A DNA stretch of 64,000 nucleotides from Pedococcus_A sp963730585 (GCA_963730585.1 CAVSSL010000006.1:124001-188000); one strand, 5' to 3'; shown: positions 54,473-63,751, counted from the stretch's first letter. The notes: generated by a model from the letters alone, not told the origin. Translations and numbers: made by a program.

Positions 54473-55950
54473 CTACCGCTGCCGGGCCAGGTCCATGAGC
54501 CGCTCCAGCTCGGTGAACCCCTGTGCCGCGGTGCCGGTGAAGCCCTGGCCGTCGTTGGTGCCGTGGAAGACGATGGTGCTGACGCCGCCCTCGGTCTGCA
54601 TGCCGGTGACGCCGACCCACTGGTACATCCTCCCGCTTCCGTCCGCGCTGTTGGCGGGCAGACAGGCGGGGCAAGGGCCTGGAACCTGGTGGTCAGCAGC
54701 CACGTCTGGGGCACGGGTCCGCGCTCGGCGGTGGTGCGCGCCTCCGCTGTGCCGCAGCCCTTCATGACCAGCTGGTCGAGCCGCTTGATGTCGGCCTGCA
54801 CCAGCTCGTAGCCCTTGACGTCCTCGAAGAGGCGCACGCGCTGCTTGCCGATGTAGTTGGCGTCGCCACTGCCCGCGCGGATGGACACGATGCCGTAGCG
54901 GCCGCCGACTCCGGCGAGGAACTGGTCGGTCTCGCACTGGACGATGGCGCCCGAGCCCTCCTGGGCGCCGGGACCGGCGTAGGTGCGCTGGCCCTTGCCC
55001 ATGAGCTTCGAGGACCACTGCGAGGCCGGCACGAACAGGCTGGACGGCAGCGCCGGCTGGGAGCCGACCACGGGCATGTCCTCGCCGGCAGTGGTCGCCG
55101 GGCTGGGACCGGCCGTCGTGGTCGTGGTGCCGTCGCCGTACTGCTCGAGGCGCTCGGTGGCGATGGCCGCCAGCCGCTCGACCTCGGCCCGCTCGAACTC
55201 GGTCTTCGGGTGGTCGGGCTCGACGACGTTGAGCACGCCCACGTGGCTGCCGGCCAGCACCACGGCATACCAGCCGGAGCCGGCGTCGCCGGCGGTGTAG
55301 GAGTAGAGCCGCGGCCAGCCGGTGGTCTGGACACCCTTGACCGCGAACTGGCCCTGCTTGCACCCGCCGATGTTCTTGGCCAGCCAGTCGGCCACGCCCT
55401 CCGCGGGAACCGACGGGCGCGTGATGGTCCAGCGGGTCTGGCGTCCCTGGACGTTGCCGCTGCGCGAGTACAGCGCTTCGTCCTGCACCGGCCTGCCCAC
55501 GTCGCTGGGCAAGTTGACGGCGGCCCGGCCCCAGCACAGGTCGTCTTCGGCGTTCTTCAGCGTCTCGACCTCGAAGTCGGTCGACCAGCCCAGCGCCAGC
55601 TTCCACTCCTTGCCGAGCGGAAGGGCGCCCGGCTCGCTCAGGTACGGCGAGACAGCCTGCCGGTCGACGGGCGTCGTGGGCGCGGTCGTCGTGGTCTTGG
55701 TGGCCGGTGGCACCGGCTGGGTGGCGTTGTCTCCGCCGAGCGCGGAGAACCCGATGACAGCGGCGACGAGTGCCGCCGCGGCCGCGCCGGCGGTCCAGCC
55801 GAGCATGGTGCGGCGGCGCCGGGCGGTGCCGCGTGCCTTGACGAAGCGCACGTCGGCCAGCGGCAGCGCGTCGACGTCGGTCTTCAGCGAGCCCAGGGCC
55901 TGCCGGACGTAGTCGTCGTCGGCTGGAGTCCAGGTGTCGTTCTCAGCCAT
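54473..55950 (-). CDS. membrane-anchored partner of the ECF sigma factor, frameshifted
   Basis: About 490 residues. Residues 1-45 (DDDYVRQALGSLKTDVDALP) are cytoplasmic, then one membrane helix (about 48-70), a Thr/Pro linker and a long extracytoplasmic region with two similar lobes. The last 70 residues (CLPANSADGSGRMYQWVGV, ending LERLMDLARQR) are in another frame; one C missing from the CCCC run near 54672 would restore them. ATG 55950 overlaps the sigma-factor stop by eight bases. By position and topology it is a candidate anti-sigma or sensor protein; no zinc-binding ZAS motif is seen. Confidence 0.75.
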
Positions 55951-56449
55951 GGTGGGACTCCTCGTGGCGCAGGGCCGCCGCCAGCTGGGCGCGGCCACGG
56001 TGCAGGCGGGCCTTGACGGTGCCTGCGGGGGTGTTGGTCTCGTGGGCGATCTGCTCGATGCTCAGGTCGCCGATGTAGTGCAGCGTGACGGCCTCGCGGA
56101 CCGGTTCGGCCAGGGTGCGCAGGGCGGCGACGACGGCCACGCGGTCCTCGTTCGGCGGCCCGGTGGCGGCGGTGCTGCTCTCGCCGTGCCGCTCGTGGGC
56201 CCGGTCCTGGCTCGACTGCTTGCGCCAGGCCGAGATCGCCAGCCGCCGCGCCACGGTGCGCACCCAGGCCAGTGGGTCGTCGTAGGTGTGGACGGTGGAC
56301 CACTGCTGCCAGGCGCGGGCGTACGCCTCCTGGGTGCAGTCCTGGGCGACGGTCAGGTCACCCGTCGCCGCGTAGACGAGGTGGACGACCCGCCGGGCGG
56401 TGCCGCGGTAGAACGCGTCGAAGTCGGCCTCGGTGCCCTGCATCGGCAT
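55943..56449 (-). CDS. SigE-family ECF sigma factor
   Basis: A 168-residue sigma-70 family protein with regions 2 and 4 only. Region 2: DFDAFYRGTARRVVHLVYAA and VAQDCTQEAYARAWQQW; region 4: REAVTLHYIGDLSIEQIA followed by PAGTVKARLHRGRAQL. It matches the actinobacterial SigE-family (SigM-like ECF) group. An AGGAG ribosome site precedes ATG 56449 or 56443. The stop overlaps the membrane partner gene. Targets cannot be predicted from the window. Confidence 0.92.
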   Translation of the reverse strand: MPMQGTEADFDAFYRGTARRVVHLVYAATGDLTVAQDCTQEAYARAWQQWSTVHTYDDPLAWVRTVARRLAISAWRKQSSQDRAHERHGESSTAATGPPNEDRVAVVAALRTLAEPVREAVTLHYIGDLSIEQIAHETNTPAGTVKARLHRGRAQLAAALRHEESHHG

Positions 56450-56572
56450 CGCTCTCCTCGCCGCCCTCTCCTGGTGCAGTCGGGTCCCGTCGGGCTGGTC
56501 GCCCCTGTCACCCCACCAGACGCGTGCCCTGCTGCGAGGGTTGCGCCCTGGTCCCAGTTTCTCGCGGCGAGG

Positions 56573-57262
56573 TCAGAGGAGGCCCGGCAGGTGCGCCCAG
56601 GCTGCGGGGGTGGCGGTCGGCGGGACGCGCGCGTCGTCGCGGCGGGCGAGGACGAACCACACCGCGGTGCAGGGCTGCTCGTGTGGGTTGCTCAGCCGGT
56701 GTGGGGTCGAGGAGTCGAAGTGGATCGAGTCGCCGGGCCCGAGCGAGTAGGTCTCGAACCCCACCTGCACCTCGAGCCGGCCGGTGACGATGACGCCGTA
56801 CTCGCGGCCACCGTGGCGCACCATGTCGTCCTCGGGGCAGGAGGCGCTGCCGGGGCTGTACTCCACGTGCAGGAAGTCGACGAGCGGGTCGTCGGCGGTG
56901 AGCTGCTCCCACACGACCCCCGACATCTGCACCCGGCGTCGCTCGCCGGCGCGCACGACCGGGTCGTCAATGCGCGGCCAGGCGGCGGGGGCGGGGGTGG
57001 GGGCATCGGCGGGGCCGCTGCCGAGCAGCTCGTTCAGTGAGATGCCGAGCACCGAGACCAGCGCGTAGAGGGTGCCCACGGAGGGCTTGGCCTTCCCGAG
57101 CTCGACCTGCGAGACGAAGCTCGGCGAGACCTCGACCTGGCGGGCCACCTCGCGCAGGGACAGCCCACGGGACTCCCGGGCCGCGCGGAGGGCGGCGCCG
57201 AGGTTCCCGGCCGTGGGCTCGGTGCCGGAGGGGGGCGGGGCGGTGGGAGTGGGTTCGGGCAT
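56573..57262 (-). CDS. XRE-family regulator with C-terminal cupin
   Basis: A 229-residue transcription factor. The helix-turn-helix is LGAALRAARESRGLSLREVA followed by SPSFVSQVELGKAKPS (about residues 20-60); the cupin sensor (about 120-205) includes GGREYGVIVTGRLEVQVGFE and GDSIHFDSSTPHRL. Such regulators usually repress catabolic operons and respond to a pathway metabolite. It is divergent from the M24/E1/amidohydrolase operon, with a 19-bp palindrome in the 186-base gap. ATG 57262 is used. Confidence 0.92.
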   Translation of the reverse strand: MPEPTPTAPPPSGTEPTAGNLGAALRAARESRGLSLREVARQVEVSPSFVSQVELGKAKPSVGTLYALVSVLGISLNELLGSGPADAPTPAPAAWPRIDDPVVRAGERRRVQMSGVVWEQLTADDPLVDFLHVEYSPGSASCPEDDMVRHGGREYGVIVTGRLEVQVGFETYSLGPGDSIHFDSSTPHRLSNPHEQPCTAVWFVLARRDDARVPPTATPAAWAHLPGLL

Positions 57263-57370
57263 CGGGTCTCGAGTCCCTTCCGCAGCCGGGTGCGCGGGCG
57301 GCCCGCGTGCAGTGTGACTGTACACCTGAGCGGCCGCATCAGGGTCGGCAGCGCAGAGCGGCATACGTCT

Positions 57371-57389
57371 TGTGAAGTAATACTTGACA
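57371..57389. promoter_or_regulatory. operator between the XRE-cupin gene and the catabolic operon
   Basis: TGTGAAGTAATACTTGACA, an inverted repeat with arms TGT-n-AAGTA and TACTT-n-ACA. Its right end forms the -35 hexamer TTGACA (57384-57389); CGTAAT (57408-57413) is a plausible -10 at 18-base spacing. Binding of the divergent regulator would block the promoter. A CGGCATAC octamer adjoins at 57359. Confidence 0.65.
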
Positions 57390-57448
57390 CCCTGTGCAGT
57401 GCGGTGGCGTAATCGCAGGTACCCGAGACGAGTGTGAGGCGGGTCGCC

Positions 57449-58765
57449 ATGGCAGTGCGGACCTACGGACCCAATGCGGTCGACTGGGAGCAGCGCATCG
57501 ACCTCGACCGGCTGCGCCGAGACCGCCTGGCCCGGATCACGGCCGAGCTGGAGAGCTCCTCTCTCGGCGGCCTGTTGTGCTTCGACTTCTCCAACATCCG
57601 CTACCTCACCTCCACCCACATCGGCACCTGGGCGCTCGACAAGCTCATCCGGTTCGCGGTCCTTCCGCGCGGCGGCCAGCCCGTGCTGTGGGACTTCGGC
57701 TCGGCGGCCCGCCACCACCAGCTGTTCAACCCGTGGCTGGACGGCGAGAAGCGGGCCCGGGCCGGCATCTCCACCCTGCGCGGTGCTTTCCACCCCGACT
57801 CGGGCACCGCCGAGGAGGTGGCCCGCAAGGTCGCCACGGTGCTGCGCGAGCACGGCATGGAGGGCGAACCCCTCGGCGTCGACATCGTCGAGATGCCGAT
57901 CCTGGCGGCGCTGCGGGCCGAGGGCCTCGACGTGGTGGACGGCCAGCAGGTGTTCCTCGAGGCCCGCCGCATCAAGACCGCCGACGAGATCGGGCTGCTG
58001 ACCCAGGCCTGTTCCATGGTCGACGCCGCCTACGAGGAGCTCTACGGCTTCCTGCGGCCGGGGGTGCGCGAGAACGAGTGTGTCGGCCTGGTGAGCAAGG
58101 TGCTCTACGACCTCGGCAGCGAGTTCGTCGAGGGCGTCAACGCCATCTCGGGGGAGCGCTGCGCTCCGCACCCGCACGTCTACAGCGACCGCATCGTGCG
58201 ACCCGGCGACCCGGCGTTCTTCGACATCCTGCACAGCCACCTCGGCTACCGGACCTGCTACTACCGGTGCTTCGCCGTCGGCAGCGCGTCGCCGGCCATG
58301 CGCGACGCCTACACCCGGTGCCGCGAGTACATGGACCTGGCCATCGCGAGGGTCCGCCCGGGCGCGACGACCGCCGACATCGTCGAGGTCTGGCCCACCG
58401 CCCAGGAGTTCGGCTTCGCCAGCGAGGAGGCGGCGTTCGCGCTCCAGTACGGCCACGGCGTCGGCCTCAGCATCTGGGAGAAGCCGATCTTCAGCCGCCT
58501 GGTCTCCCTCGAGCACCCGGAGACCCTCGAGGAGGGCATGGTCTTCGCGCTCGAGACCTACTGGCCCGCCGGCGACGGATGGTCGGCCGCCCGCATCGAG
58601 GAGGAGGTCGTGGTGACCGCCGACGGCTGCGAGGTCATCACGAAGTTCCCGGCCGAGGACCTCCTCATCGCCGGCCAGCGGTACTGGACGGTCGGCGGGC
58701 CCCTGGCGCCGGTCCGCGAGTCGCAGTCGCACCTCAACACCGCCCAGGGCCGGGGTGAGCCGTGA
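57449..58765 (+). CDS. DddP-like M24-family protein with altered metal site
   Basis: A 438-residue pita-bread-fold protein. The N-terminal creatinase-like domain (GGLLCFDFSNIRYLTSTH) and the order of motifs follow the DddP branch of M24. The metal ligands of the fold are only partly kept: Asp in AFFDILHS, His in GHGVGLSIWEKP (about 341), Glu in ALETYWP (about 369) and Glu in RIEEEVVV (about 384), while the second Asp position (GYRTCYYRCF) is cysteine. So a normal binuclear aminopeptidase or a DMSP lyase is unlikely. It is first in the operon; ATG 57449 has GAGGCGG upstream, GTG 57434 is an alternative. Probably a hydrolase or lyase of a small metabolite (inference). Confidence 0.8.
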   Translation: MAVRTYGPNAVDWEQRIDLDRLRRDRLARITAELESSSLGGLLCFDFSNIRYLTSTHIGTWALDKLIRFAVLPRGGQPVLWDFGSAARHHQLFNPWLDGEKRARAGISTLRGAFHPDSGTAEEVARKVATVLREHGMEGEPLGVDIVEMPILAALRAEGLDVVDGQQVFLEARRIKTADEIGLLTQACSMVDAAYEELYGFLRPGVRENECVGLVSKVLYDLGSEFVEGVNAISGERCAPHPHVYSDRIVRPGDPAFFDILHSHLGYRTCYYRCFAVGSASPAMRDAYTRCREYMDLAIARVRPGATTADIVEVWPTAQEFGFASEEAAFALQYGHGVGLSIWEKPIFSRLVSLEHPETLEEGMVFALETYWPAGDGWSAARIEEEVVVTADGCEVITKFPAEDLLIAGQRYWTVGGPLAPVRESQSHLNTAQGRGEP

Positions 58766-59763
58766 GCACCGACACCGCCCTGCCGGTCGACGCCGCCACG
58801 CTGCTCGGCTGGTACGAGCAGATGGCCGTCATCCGCGGCACCGAGAAGGCCGCCCACGACCTGTTCCTGCGCGGGCTCGTCAAGGGCACCACCCACCTGG
58901 CCGCCGGGCACGAGGCGGTCGCGGTGGGCGCGAGCGCTGCGCTGCGGCCCGACGACTACGTCTTCGCCACCTACCGGGGCCACCACCACGCGATCGCCCG
59001 CGGCGCGACCCCCGAGGGCTGCCTCGCCGAGCTGATGCAACGGCATACCGGGGTGTGCCGTGCCAAGGGCGGCTCCATGCACCTCACCCAGGCGGACCAC
59101 GGGATGATGGGCTCCTACGCGATCGTGGGAGCGCACCTGCCGATGGCCGCCGGGGCGGCCTGGTCCGCCAGGCTGCGGGGCAGCGGCCAGGTCGCGGTGG
59201 CGTTCTTCGGCGACGGCGCCACCAACATCGGGGCCTTCCACGAGGCGCTCAACCTCGCGGCGGTGTGGAAGCTGCCGGTGCTCTTCGTCTGCGAGAACAA
59301 CCGCTACATGGAGTACACCGCGATCCACACGGTCACGGCGGTGCCCAACCCCGCCGCCGACCGGGCCGCCGCCAACGGCATGCCCGGGGTCGTCGTCGAC
59401 GGCAACGACGTGGTGGCCGTGCACGAGACCGTGGCCCGAGCCGTCGAGAGGGCGCGCGCCGGGGACGGACCGACCGTCATCGAGGCGCTGACCTACCGGC
59501 ACTTCGGCCACAGCCGCACCGACCCGGCGACCTACCGGCCCGTCGAGGAGGTCGAGGAGTGGATGGCCCGCGACCCGCTGCTGGTGGCCCGCAGCCGCCT
59601 CCTCGGCGAGGGTGCGACCGAGGCGGAGCTCGACGCCGCCGCCGAGCGTGCCGCCGCCGTGGTCACGGCCGCCGTCCGGGCGGCGCAGGCGGCACCACCC
59701 GCGGACCCCGCCGACGCGTACACCGACGTCTGGGCGGACGGGGGTGCGGCATGGCGGACCTGA
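58762..59763 (+). CDS. TPP-dependent dehydrogenase E1 alpha subunit (AcoA-like)
   Basis: A 333-residue E1 alpha subunit of the 2-oxoacid/acetoin dehydrogenase family. The thiamine-pyrophosphate motif begins GDGATNIGAFHEALNLAAVW and ends ENN (about residues 150-180); GSMHLTQADHGMMGS and YRGHHHAIARG are family motifs, and TYRHFGHSRTDPATYR carries the phosphorylation-loop region. GTGA overlap with the M24 gene and a 13-base overlap with the beta gene show one operon. No E2 or E3 gene appears before the window ends. Confidence 0.93.
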   Translation: MSTDTALPVDAATLLGWYEQMAVIRGTEKAAHDLFLRGLVKGTTHLAAGHEAVAVGASAALRPDDYVFATYRGHHHAIARGATPEGCLAELMQRHTGVCRAKGGSMHLTQADHGMMGSYAIVGAHLPMAAGAAWSARLRGSGQVAVAFFGDGATNIGAFHEALNLAAVWKLPVLFVCENNRYMEYTAIHTVTAVPNPAADRAAANGMPGVVVDGNDVVAVHETVARAVERARAGDGPTVIEALTYRHFGHSRTDPATYRPVEEVEEWMARDPLLVARSRLLGEGATEAELDAAAERAAAVVTAAVRAAQAAPPADPADAYTDVWADGGAAWRT

Positions 59764-60758
59764 GGGGCGGAGCCGGGGGCTCCGACGTGACGACCTACCG
59801 CGACGCGGTCGCCGAGGGCATCGCCCGTGAGATGCGCCGCGACGAACGGGTCGTCTGCCTGGGCGAGGACATCGGCGCCGCAGGCGGGGTGTTCAAGACG
59901 ACGGTCGGCTTGTTCGACGAGTTCGGCCCCGAGCGCGTCTGGGACACCCCCATCTCGGAACAGGCCATCGTCGGCGCCGCCATGGGGGCCGCCATGACCG
60001 GCATGCGCCCGGTGGCCGAGATCATGTTCAGCGACTTCCTCGCCTGCTGCTGGGACTACCTGGCCAACGAGATCCCCAAGGCCCGCTACATGACCGGTGG
60101 CCAGGTGACCGTGCCGCTCGTGGTCCGCACGGCCAACGGCGGCGGGCTGGGGTTCGGCGCGCAGCACTCGCAGTCGGTGGAGAACTGGGCGCTCGCCGTG
60201 CCGGGACTGAAGATCGTGGCGCCGTCGACACCCGCGGACGTGGTGGGACTGATGGCCTCGGCGATCCGCAGCGACGACCCCGTGGTGTTCTTCGAGCACA
60301 AGGGCCTGTTCGCCAGCAAGGGGCCGGCCGCACCGCCGGAGCACGCGATCCCGCTCGGCAGGGCGCACATCGCCCGGTCGGGCACCGACGTCACCGTGGT
60401 GGCGCTGGCGGCCACCGTGCCGATGGCCCTCGAAGCAGCCGAGCGGCTCCACGGCGACGGCGTCTCGGTCGAGGTGGTCGACCTGCGCTGCCTCATCCCC
60501 CTCGACGTCAGCACGGTGCTGGCATCGCTGGGACGGACCAGCCGGCTGCTCATCGTCGAGGAGAACCCCTACCAGGGCGGCTGGGGCGGCACCGTCGCCT
60601 CGGTGGTCGCCGACGAGGGCTTCGAGCTCCTCGACGCCCCGGTCCGCCGGGTCGCCGGCGACAACGTCCCCCTCCCGTTCGCGGATGCCTTGGAACAGCA
60701 GGTGATCCCCACGGTCGACAAGGTCGTCGCCGCCGTGCGGCGGCTCGTCTCGTACTAG
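59751..60758 (+). CDS. TPP-dependent dehydrogenase E1 beta subunit (AcoB-like)
   Basis: A 335-residue E1 beta subunit. TTYRDAVAEGIAREMRRDER, GEDIGAAGGVFKTT, DTPISEQAIVGAAMGAAM and the C-terminal transketolase lobe (VEVVDLRCLIPLD, EENPYQGGWGG) are typical. ATG 59751 overlaps the alpha gene; GTG 59787 gives the conserved VTTYRDAV start without overlap and may be correct. With the alpha subunit it should decarboxylate a 2-oxo acid or cleave an alpha-hydroxyketone; the acyl acceptor would normally be a lipoylated E2, not seen here. Confidence 0.93.
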   Translation: MADLRGGAGGSDVTTYRDAVAEGIAREMRRDERVVCLGEDIGAAGGVFKTTVGLFDEFGPERVWDTPISEQAIVGAAMGAAMTGMRPVAEIMFSDFLACCWDYLANEIPKARYMTGGQVTVPLVVRTANGGGLGFGAQHSQSVENWALAVPGLKIVAPSTPADVVGLMASAIRSDDPVVFFEHKGLFASKGPAAPPEHAIPLGRAHIARSGTDVTVVALAATVPMALEAAERLHGDGVSVEVVDLRCLIPLDVSTVLASLGRTSRLLIVEENPYQGGWGGTVASVVADEGFELLDAPVRRVAGDNVPLPFADALEQQVIPTVDKVVAAVRRLVSY

Positions 60759-60798
60759 CAGCACGGCCGTGCAGGCGGTCGTCAGGAAGGGAGCAGCA

Positions 60799-62163
60799 AT
60801 GGGCAAGATCCTCCTCAAGGGCGGCACCGTGCTGTCGGTCGACCCGCAGATCGGGGACCTCCCCACCGGGGACGTGCTCATCGAGGACGGCCGGATCGCC
60901 GGTGTCGAGGCCAGCATCGACGCCGACGCCGAGGTGGTCGACTGCACGGGCCGCATCGTGGTCCCCGGCTTCGTCGACACCCACCGGCACACCTGGGAGG
61001 CGGCGATCCGCAACTGCGCCCCCAACGCCACGCTCGACGACTACTTCGTCGAGGTGCTCGACACCTTCGCGCCGCTCTACCGGCCCGAGGACGTCTACGC
61101 CAGCAACGTCGCCGGCTCGCTGGAGTGCCTCAACGCCGGCATCACCACGCTCGTCGACTGGTCGCACATCAACAACACGCCCGAGCACCCCGACGCCGCG
61201 ATCAGGGGCCTGCAGGAGACCGGGATCCGCGCGCAGTACGCCTACGGCAGCGCCAACACCTCGCTCGAGAAGTACTGGTACTTCAGCGCCGAGGCGATCC
61301 CGGCCGACGACGTGCGCCGCGTCCGCGAGACGTACTTCTCCTCCGACAGTGGCCTGCTCACCATGGCGCTCGCCACCCGCGGTCCCGGGTTCACCCAGGA
61401 CCAGGTGGTGCAGGCCGAGTGGGGGATGGCCCGCGAGCTCGGCATCCCCGTCACCGTGCACGTCGGCATGGGCCGTCTGGCCGGCCGTTACGCGATGGTC
61501 GAGCAGCTCGACCGGCTGGGGCTGCTCGGTCCGGACACCACCTTTATCCACTGCTGCTACTTCAGCGAGCACGAGTGGCAGCGGGTCAAGGACACCGGCG
61601 GCACCATCTCGGTCGCCCCGCAGGTCGAGCTGCAGATGGGCCACGGGTGGCCCCCGGTCAACAAGGCCCGTCAGTTCGGCCTCCGGCCCAGCCTCTCCAT
61701 CGACGTGGTGACGACCGTGCCGGGCGACATGTTCACCCAGATCCGGGCAGCTTTCGGGGCGGAGCGGGCGAGGGTCAACGCGCTGACCTGGGAGTCGGGC
61801 GAGCCCACGCCCGAGACCATGCTGACGGCCCGCGACATGCTGACCATGGCCACCCTCGACGGGGCGCACGTGGCCGGACTGGAGGACCGCACCGGGTCGC
61901 TGACCCCCGGTAAGCAGGCCGACGTCGTCGTCATCGATGCCCGCGCCATCGGGATCGCCCCGGTCCACGACCCGGTGGCCGCCGTGACCCTCTCGGCCGA
62001 CGTCTCCAACGTCGAGCACGTCCTCGTCGACGGGATCTTCCGCAAGCGCGACTTCCGGCTGCTGGCCGACCTGGGCGCGGCCGTGTCCCGGGTGCAGGCG
62101 TCGCGCGACCACCTGGTCGACGCGGCTGCCGAGGCGGCGAAGGCGAAGGAGTCGGCTGCGTGA
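60799..62163 (+). CDS. amidohydrolase (AtzA/TrzN/SsnA-like subgroup)
   Basis: A 454-residue metal-dependent hydrolase. H-x-H is in VDTHRHTWEAAI (about residues 60-71), further ligands in PVTVHVGMG (about 219) and FIHCCYFSEHE (about 252), and the catalytic Asp in SLSIDVVTTVPGD (about 302). The composite beta domain is built from both termini (LKGGTVLS; GKQADVVVIDA). This subgroup deaminates or dechlorinates purines, pyrimidines and triazines, so a ring or amidine substrate is likely for the operon. An AGGAAGGGAG ribosome site precedes ATG 60799. The stop overlaps the bicupin start. Confidence 0.9.
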   Translation: MGKILLKGGTVLSVDPQIGDLPTGDVLIEDGRIAGVEASIDADAEVVDCTGRIVVPGFVDTHRHTWEAAIRNCAPNATLDDYFVEVLDTFAPLYRPEDVYASNVAGSLECLNAGITTLVDWSHINNTPEHPDAAIRGLQETGIRAQYAYGSANTSLEKYWYFSAEAIPADDVRRVRETYFSSDSGLLTMALATRGPGFTQDQVVQAEWGMARELGIPVTVHVGMGRLAGRYAMVEQLDRLGLLGPDTTFIHCCYFSEHEWQRVKDTGGTISVAPQVELQMGHGWPPVNKARQFGLRPSLSIDVVTTVPGDMFTQIRAAFGAERARVNALTWESGEPTPETMLTARDMLTMATLDGAHVAGLEDRTGSLTPGKQADVVVIDARAIGIAPVHDPVAAVTLSADVSNVEHVLVDGIFRKRDFRLLADLGAAVSRVQASRDHLVDAAAEAAKAKESAA

Positions 62164-63062
62164 CCCACCACCTCGTGCGCCGCTCGTCGTCGCGAGAGTG
62201 GGCCCCCATCCAGGGCCCCCTCGCGGGGGCGCCGGGGTATGCCGCGTGGCCGGTCGTCGACGCCGGCACCCCTGCGGTGCACACCGGTTTCGGCCTGGGC
62301 CGGTTCGAACCGGGCGGTGCGCTGCCGGCGCACGTCCACTCTTACGAGGAGAGCCTGTACGTCCTGGAGGGCCAGGTCGTGGTGCAGACCGCCGGCGAGG
62401 CGGTCTGGCTCGGGCCCGGCGACTACGGGCTGGTGCCGATCGGGGTCCCGCACTCGCTGCGCAACGACAGCTCCGGCGACGTCGTGTTCGCACGTATGTC
62501 GGCGCCCACGCCCCGGCCGGAGCACGACCACGACACCTTCGTCGTGCCGGAGCTGGCGCAGACCGAGCCGGTGGCCGCCGACGTTCGCGACCCGAGGGTG
62601 CGCCGCTACGGGCACATCGACGCCGCAGCGATGGACCCCGGGCTCCAGACCCAGGACCGGCTCGCGGTGTCGGCAAGCATGCGCACGGCCCTGCTCGTCT
62701 ACAGCGGGATCGCGGTGAAGATGATGGTCGACTCCGACCTCGGCGCCACGCAGTCGACGATGTTCATGGTGCAGTACGAACCGGACGGCGTGGCGGGCGC
62801 GCACGACCACCCGTTCGAAGAGACCTACCTCATCGTCGAGGGCGCGGTCGAGGCCACCTTCGACGGGACGCCCTACCGGCTCGAGGTCGGGGACGTCGCC
62901 TGGGCGGGCGTGGGCTGCGTGCACGGCTTCCGCAACGTGGGCGACGGGCCCGTGCGCTGGTTGGAGACCCAGGCGCCGCAGCCGCCCGGCCGCCACTCCT
63001 ACCGGTTCGCTCGTGACTGGGACTACCTGAGGCAGCGGCTGGGGTCGGGAGGAACAGCATGA
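62160..63062 (+). CDS. bicupin protein
   Basis: A 300-residue protein with two cupin domains (about 45-115 and 200-275), each with a metal-binding set: HVHSYEESLYVLEG with a later PHSL histidine, and HDHPFEETYLIVEG with VHGF. The arrangement recalls ureidoglycine aminohydrolase (bicupin, manganese) and similar enzymes acting on ureido or amino compounds, consistent with the preceding amidohydrolase; this is an inference from fold and context. GTGA overlap on the left, ATGA overlap with the SDR on the right. Confidence 0.83.
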   Translation: MTHHLVRRSSSREWAPIQGPLAGAPGYAAWPVVDAGTPAVHTGFGLGRFEPGGALPAHVHSYEESLYVLEGQVVVQTAGEAVWLGPGDYGLVPIGVPHSLRNDSSGDVVFARMSAPTPRPEHDHDTFVVPELAQTEPVAADVRDPRVRRYGHIDAAAMDPGLQTQDRLAVSASMRTALLVYSGIAVKMMVDSDLGATQSTMFMVQYEPDGVAGAHDHPFEETYLIVEGAVEATFDGTPYRLEVGDVAWAGVGCVHGFRNVGDGPVRWLETQAPQPPGRHSYRFARDWDYLRQRLGSGGTA

Positions 63063-63751
63063 GGACCGTGGTCATCGGCGGCACGTCGGGACTCGGGCTG
63101 GAGGTGGCCCGCCAGCGGGCAGCCATCGGCGACGAGGTCGTGCTCACCGGGCGGGAGCCCGCTCGCGCCAAGCAGGTGGCGGCCTCGATCGGGGAGTCCG
63201 CGCGCGGCATACCGCTGGAGCTCGCCGACCCGCACGCCATCGGTGCGGCGCTCGCCGACGTCGGCCCGGTCGACCGGCTGGTGCTGGCGGCGATCGACCG
63301 CGACGCCAACTCGATCGCGGACTACGACATCGACCGGGCGACGCGGCTGGCGACCATCAAGCTGATCGGCTACGCCGAGGTGATCCACGCACTGCGCCCC
63401 GGCATGGGCGAGGGCACGTCGATCGTGGTCTTCGGCGGCCGCGCCAAGGATCGCCCCTACCCCGGGTCGCTGACCGTCTCGACGGTGAACGGCGCGGTGA
63501 CCGGCATGGTCAACGCGCTCGTGCTCGAGCTGGCGCCGATCCGGGTCAACGCGCTCCACCCGGGCATCGTCGGCGACAGCCCGTACTGGGCGGGCAAGCC
63601 CGAAGCGGTGCTCGAGGGCTACCGCAGCCGGACACCCACCAGGCGGCTGGCGACCATGGCCGACATCGTGGGTGCCGTCGACTTCCTGCTGGAGAACGGC
63701 TCGGTCAACGCGGTCAACCTCTACGTCGACGGCGGGTGGCTGGTCACGTGA
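63059..63751 (+). CDS. atypical short-chain dehydrogenase/reductase
   Basis: A 230-residue Rossmann-fold protein with a good coenzyme loop (VIGGTSGLGLEVA, residues 5-17) and the usual C-terminus (VNAVNLYVDGGW). The catalytic Y-x3-K is missing: the expected position reads VSTVNGAVTGMV, with neither Tyr nor Lys, and the Asn of the tetrad is also unclear. It may be an SDR with changed chemistry or a non-redox role. ATGA overlap with the bicupin gene and GTGA overlap with the next gene. Confidence 0.85.
   Translation: MRTVVIGGTSGLGLEVARQRAAIGDEVVLTGREPARAKQVAASIGESARGIPLELADPHAIGAALADVGPVDRLVLAAIDRDANSIADYDIDRATRLATIKLIGYAEVIHALRPGMGEGTSIVVFGGRAKDRPYPGSLTVSTVNGAVTGMVNALVLELAPIRVNALHPGIVGDSPYWAGKPEAVLEGYRSRTPTRRLATMADIVGAVDFLLENGSVNAVNLYVDGGWLVT

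Noticed and set aside
57449..58765. DMSP lyase DddP
   Set aside because: Two of the metal-ligand positions are changed and no DMSP pathway genes are nearby.
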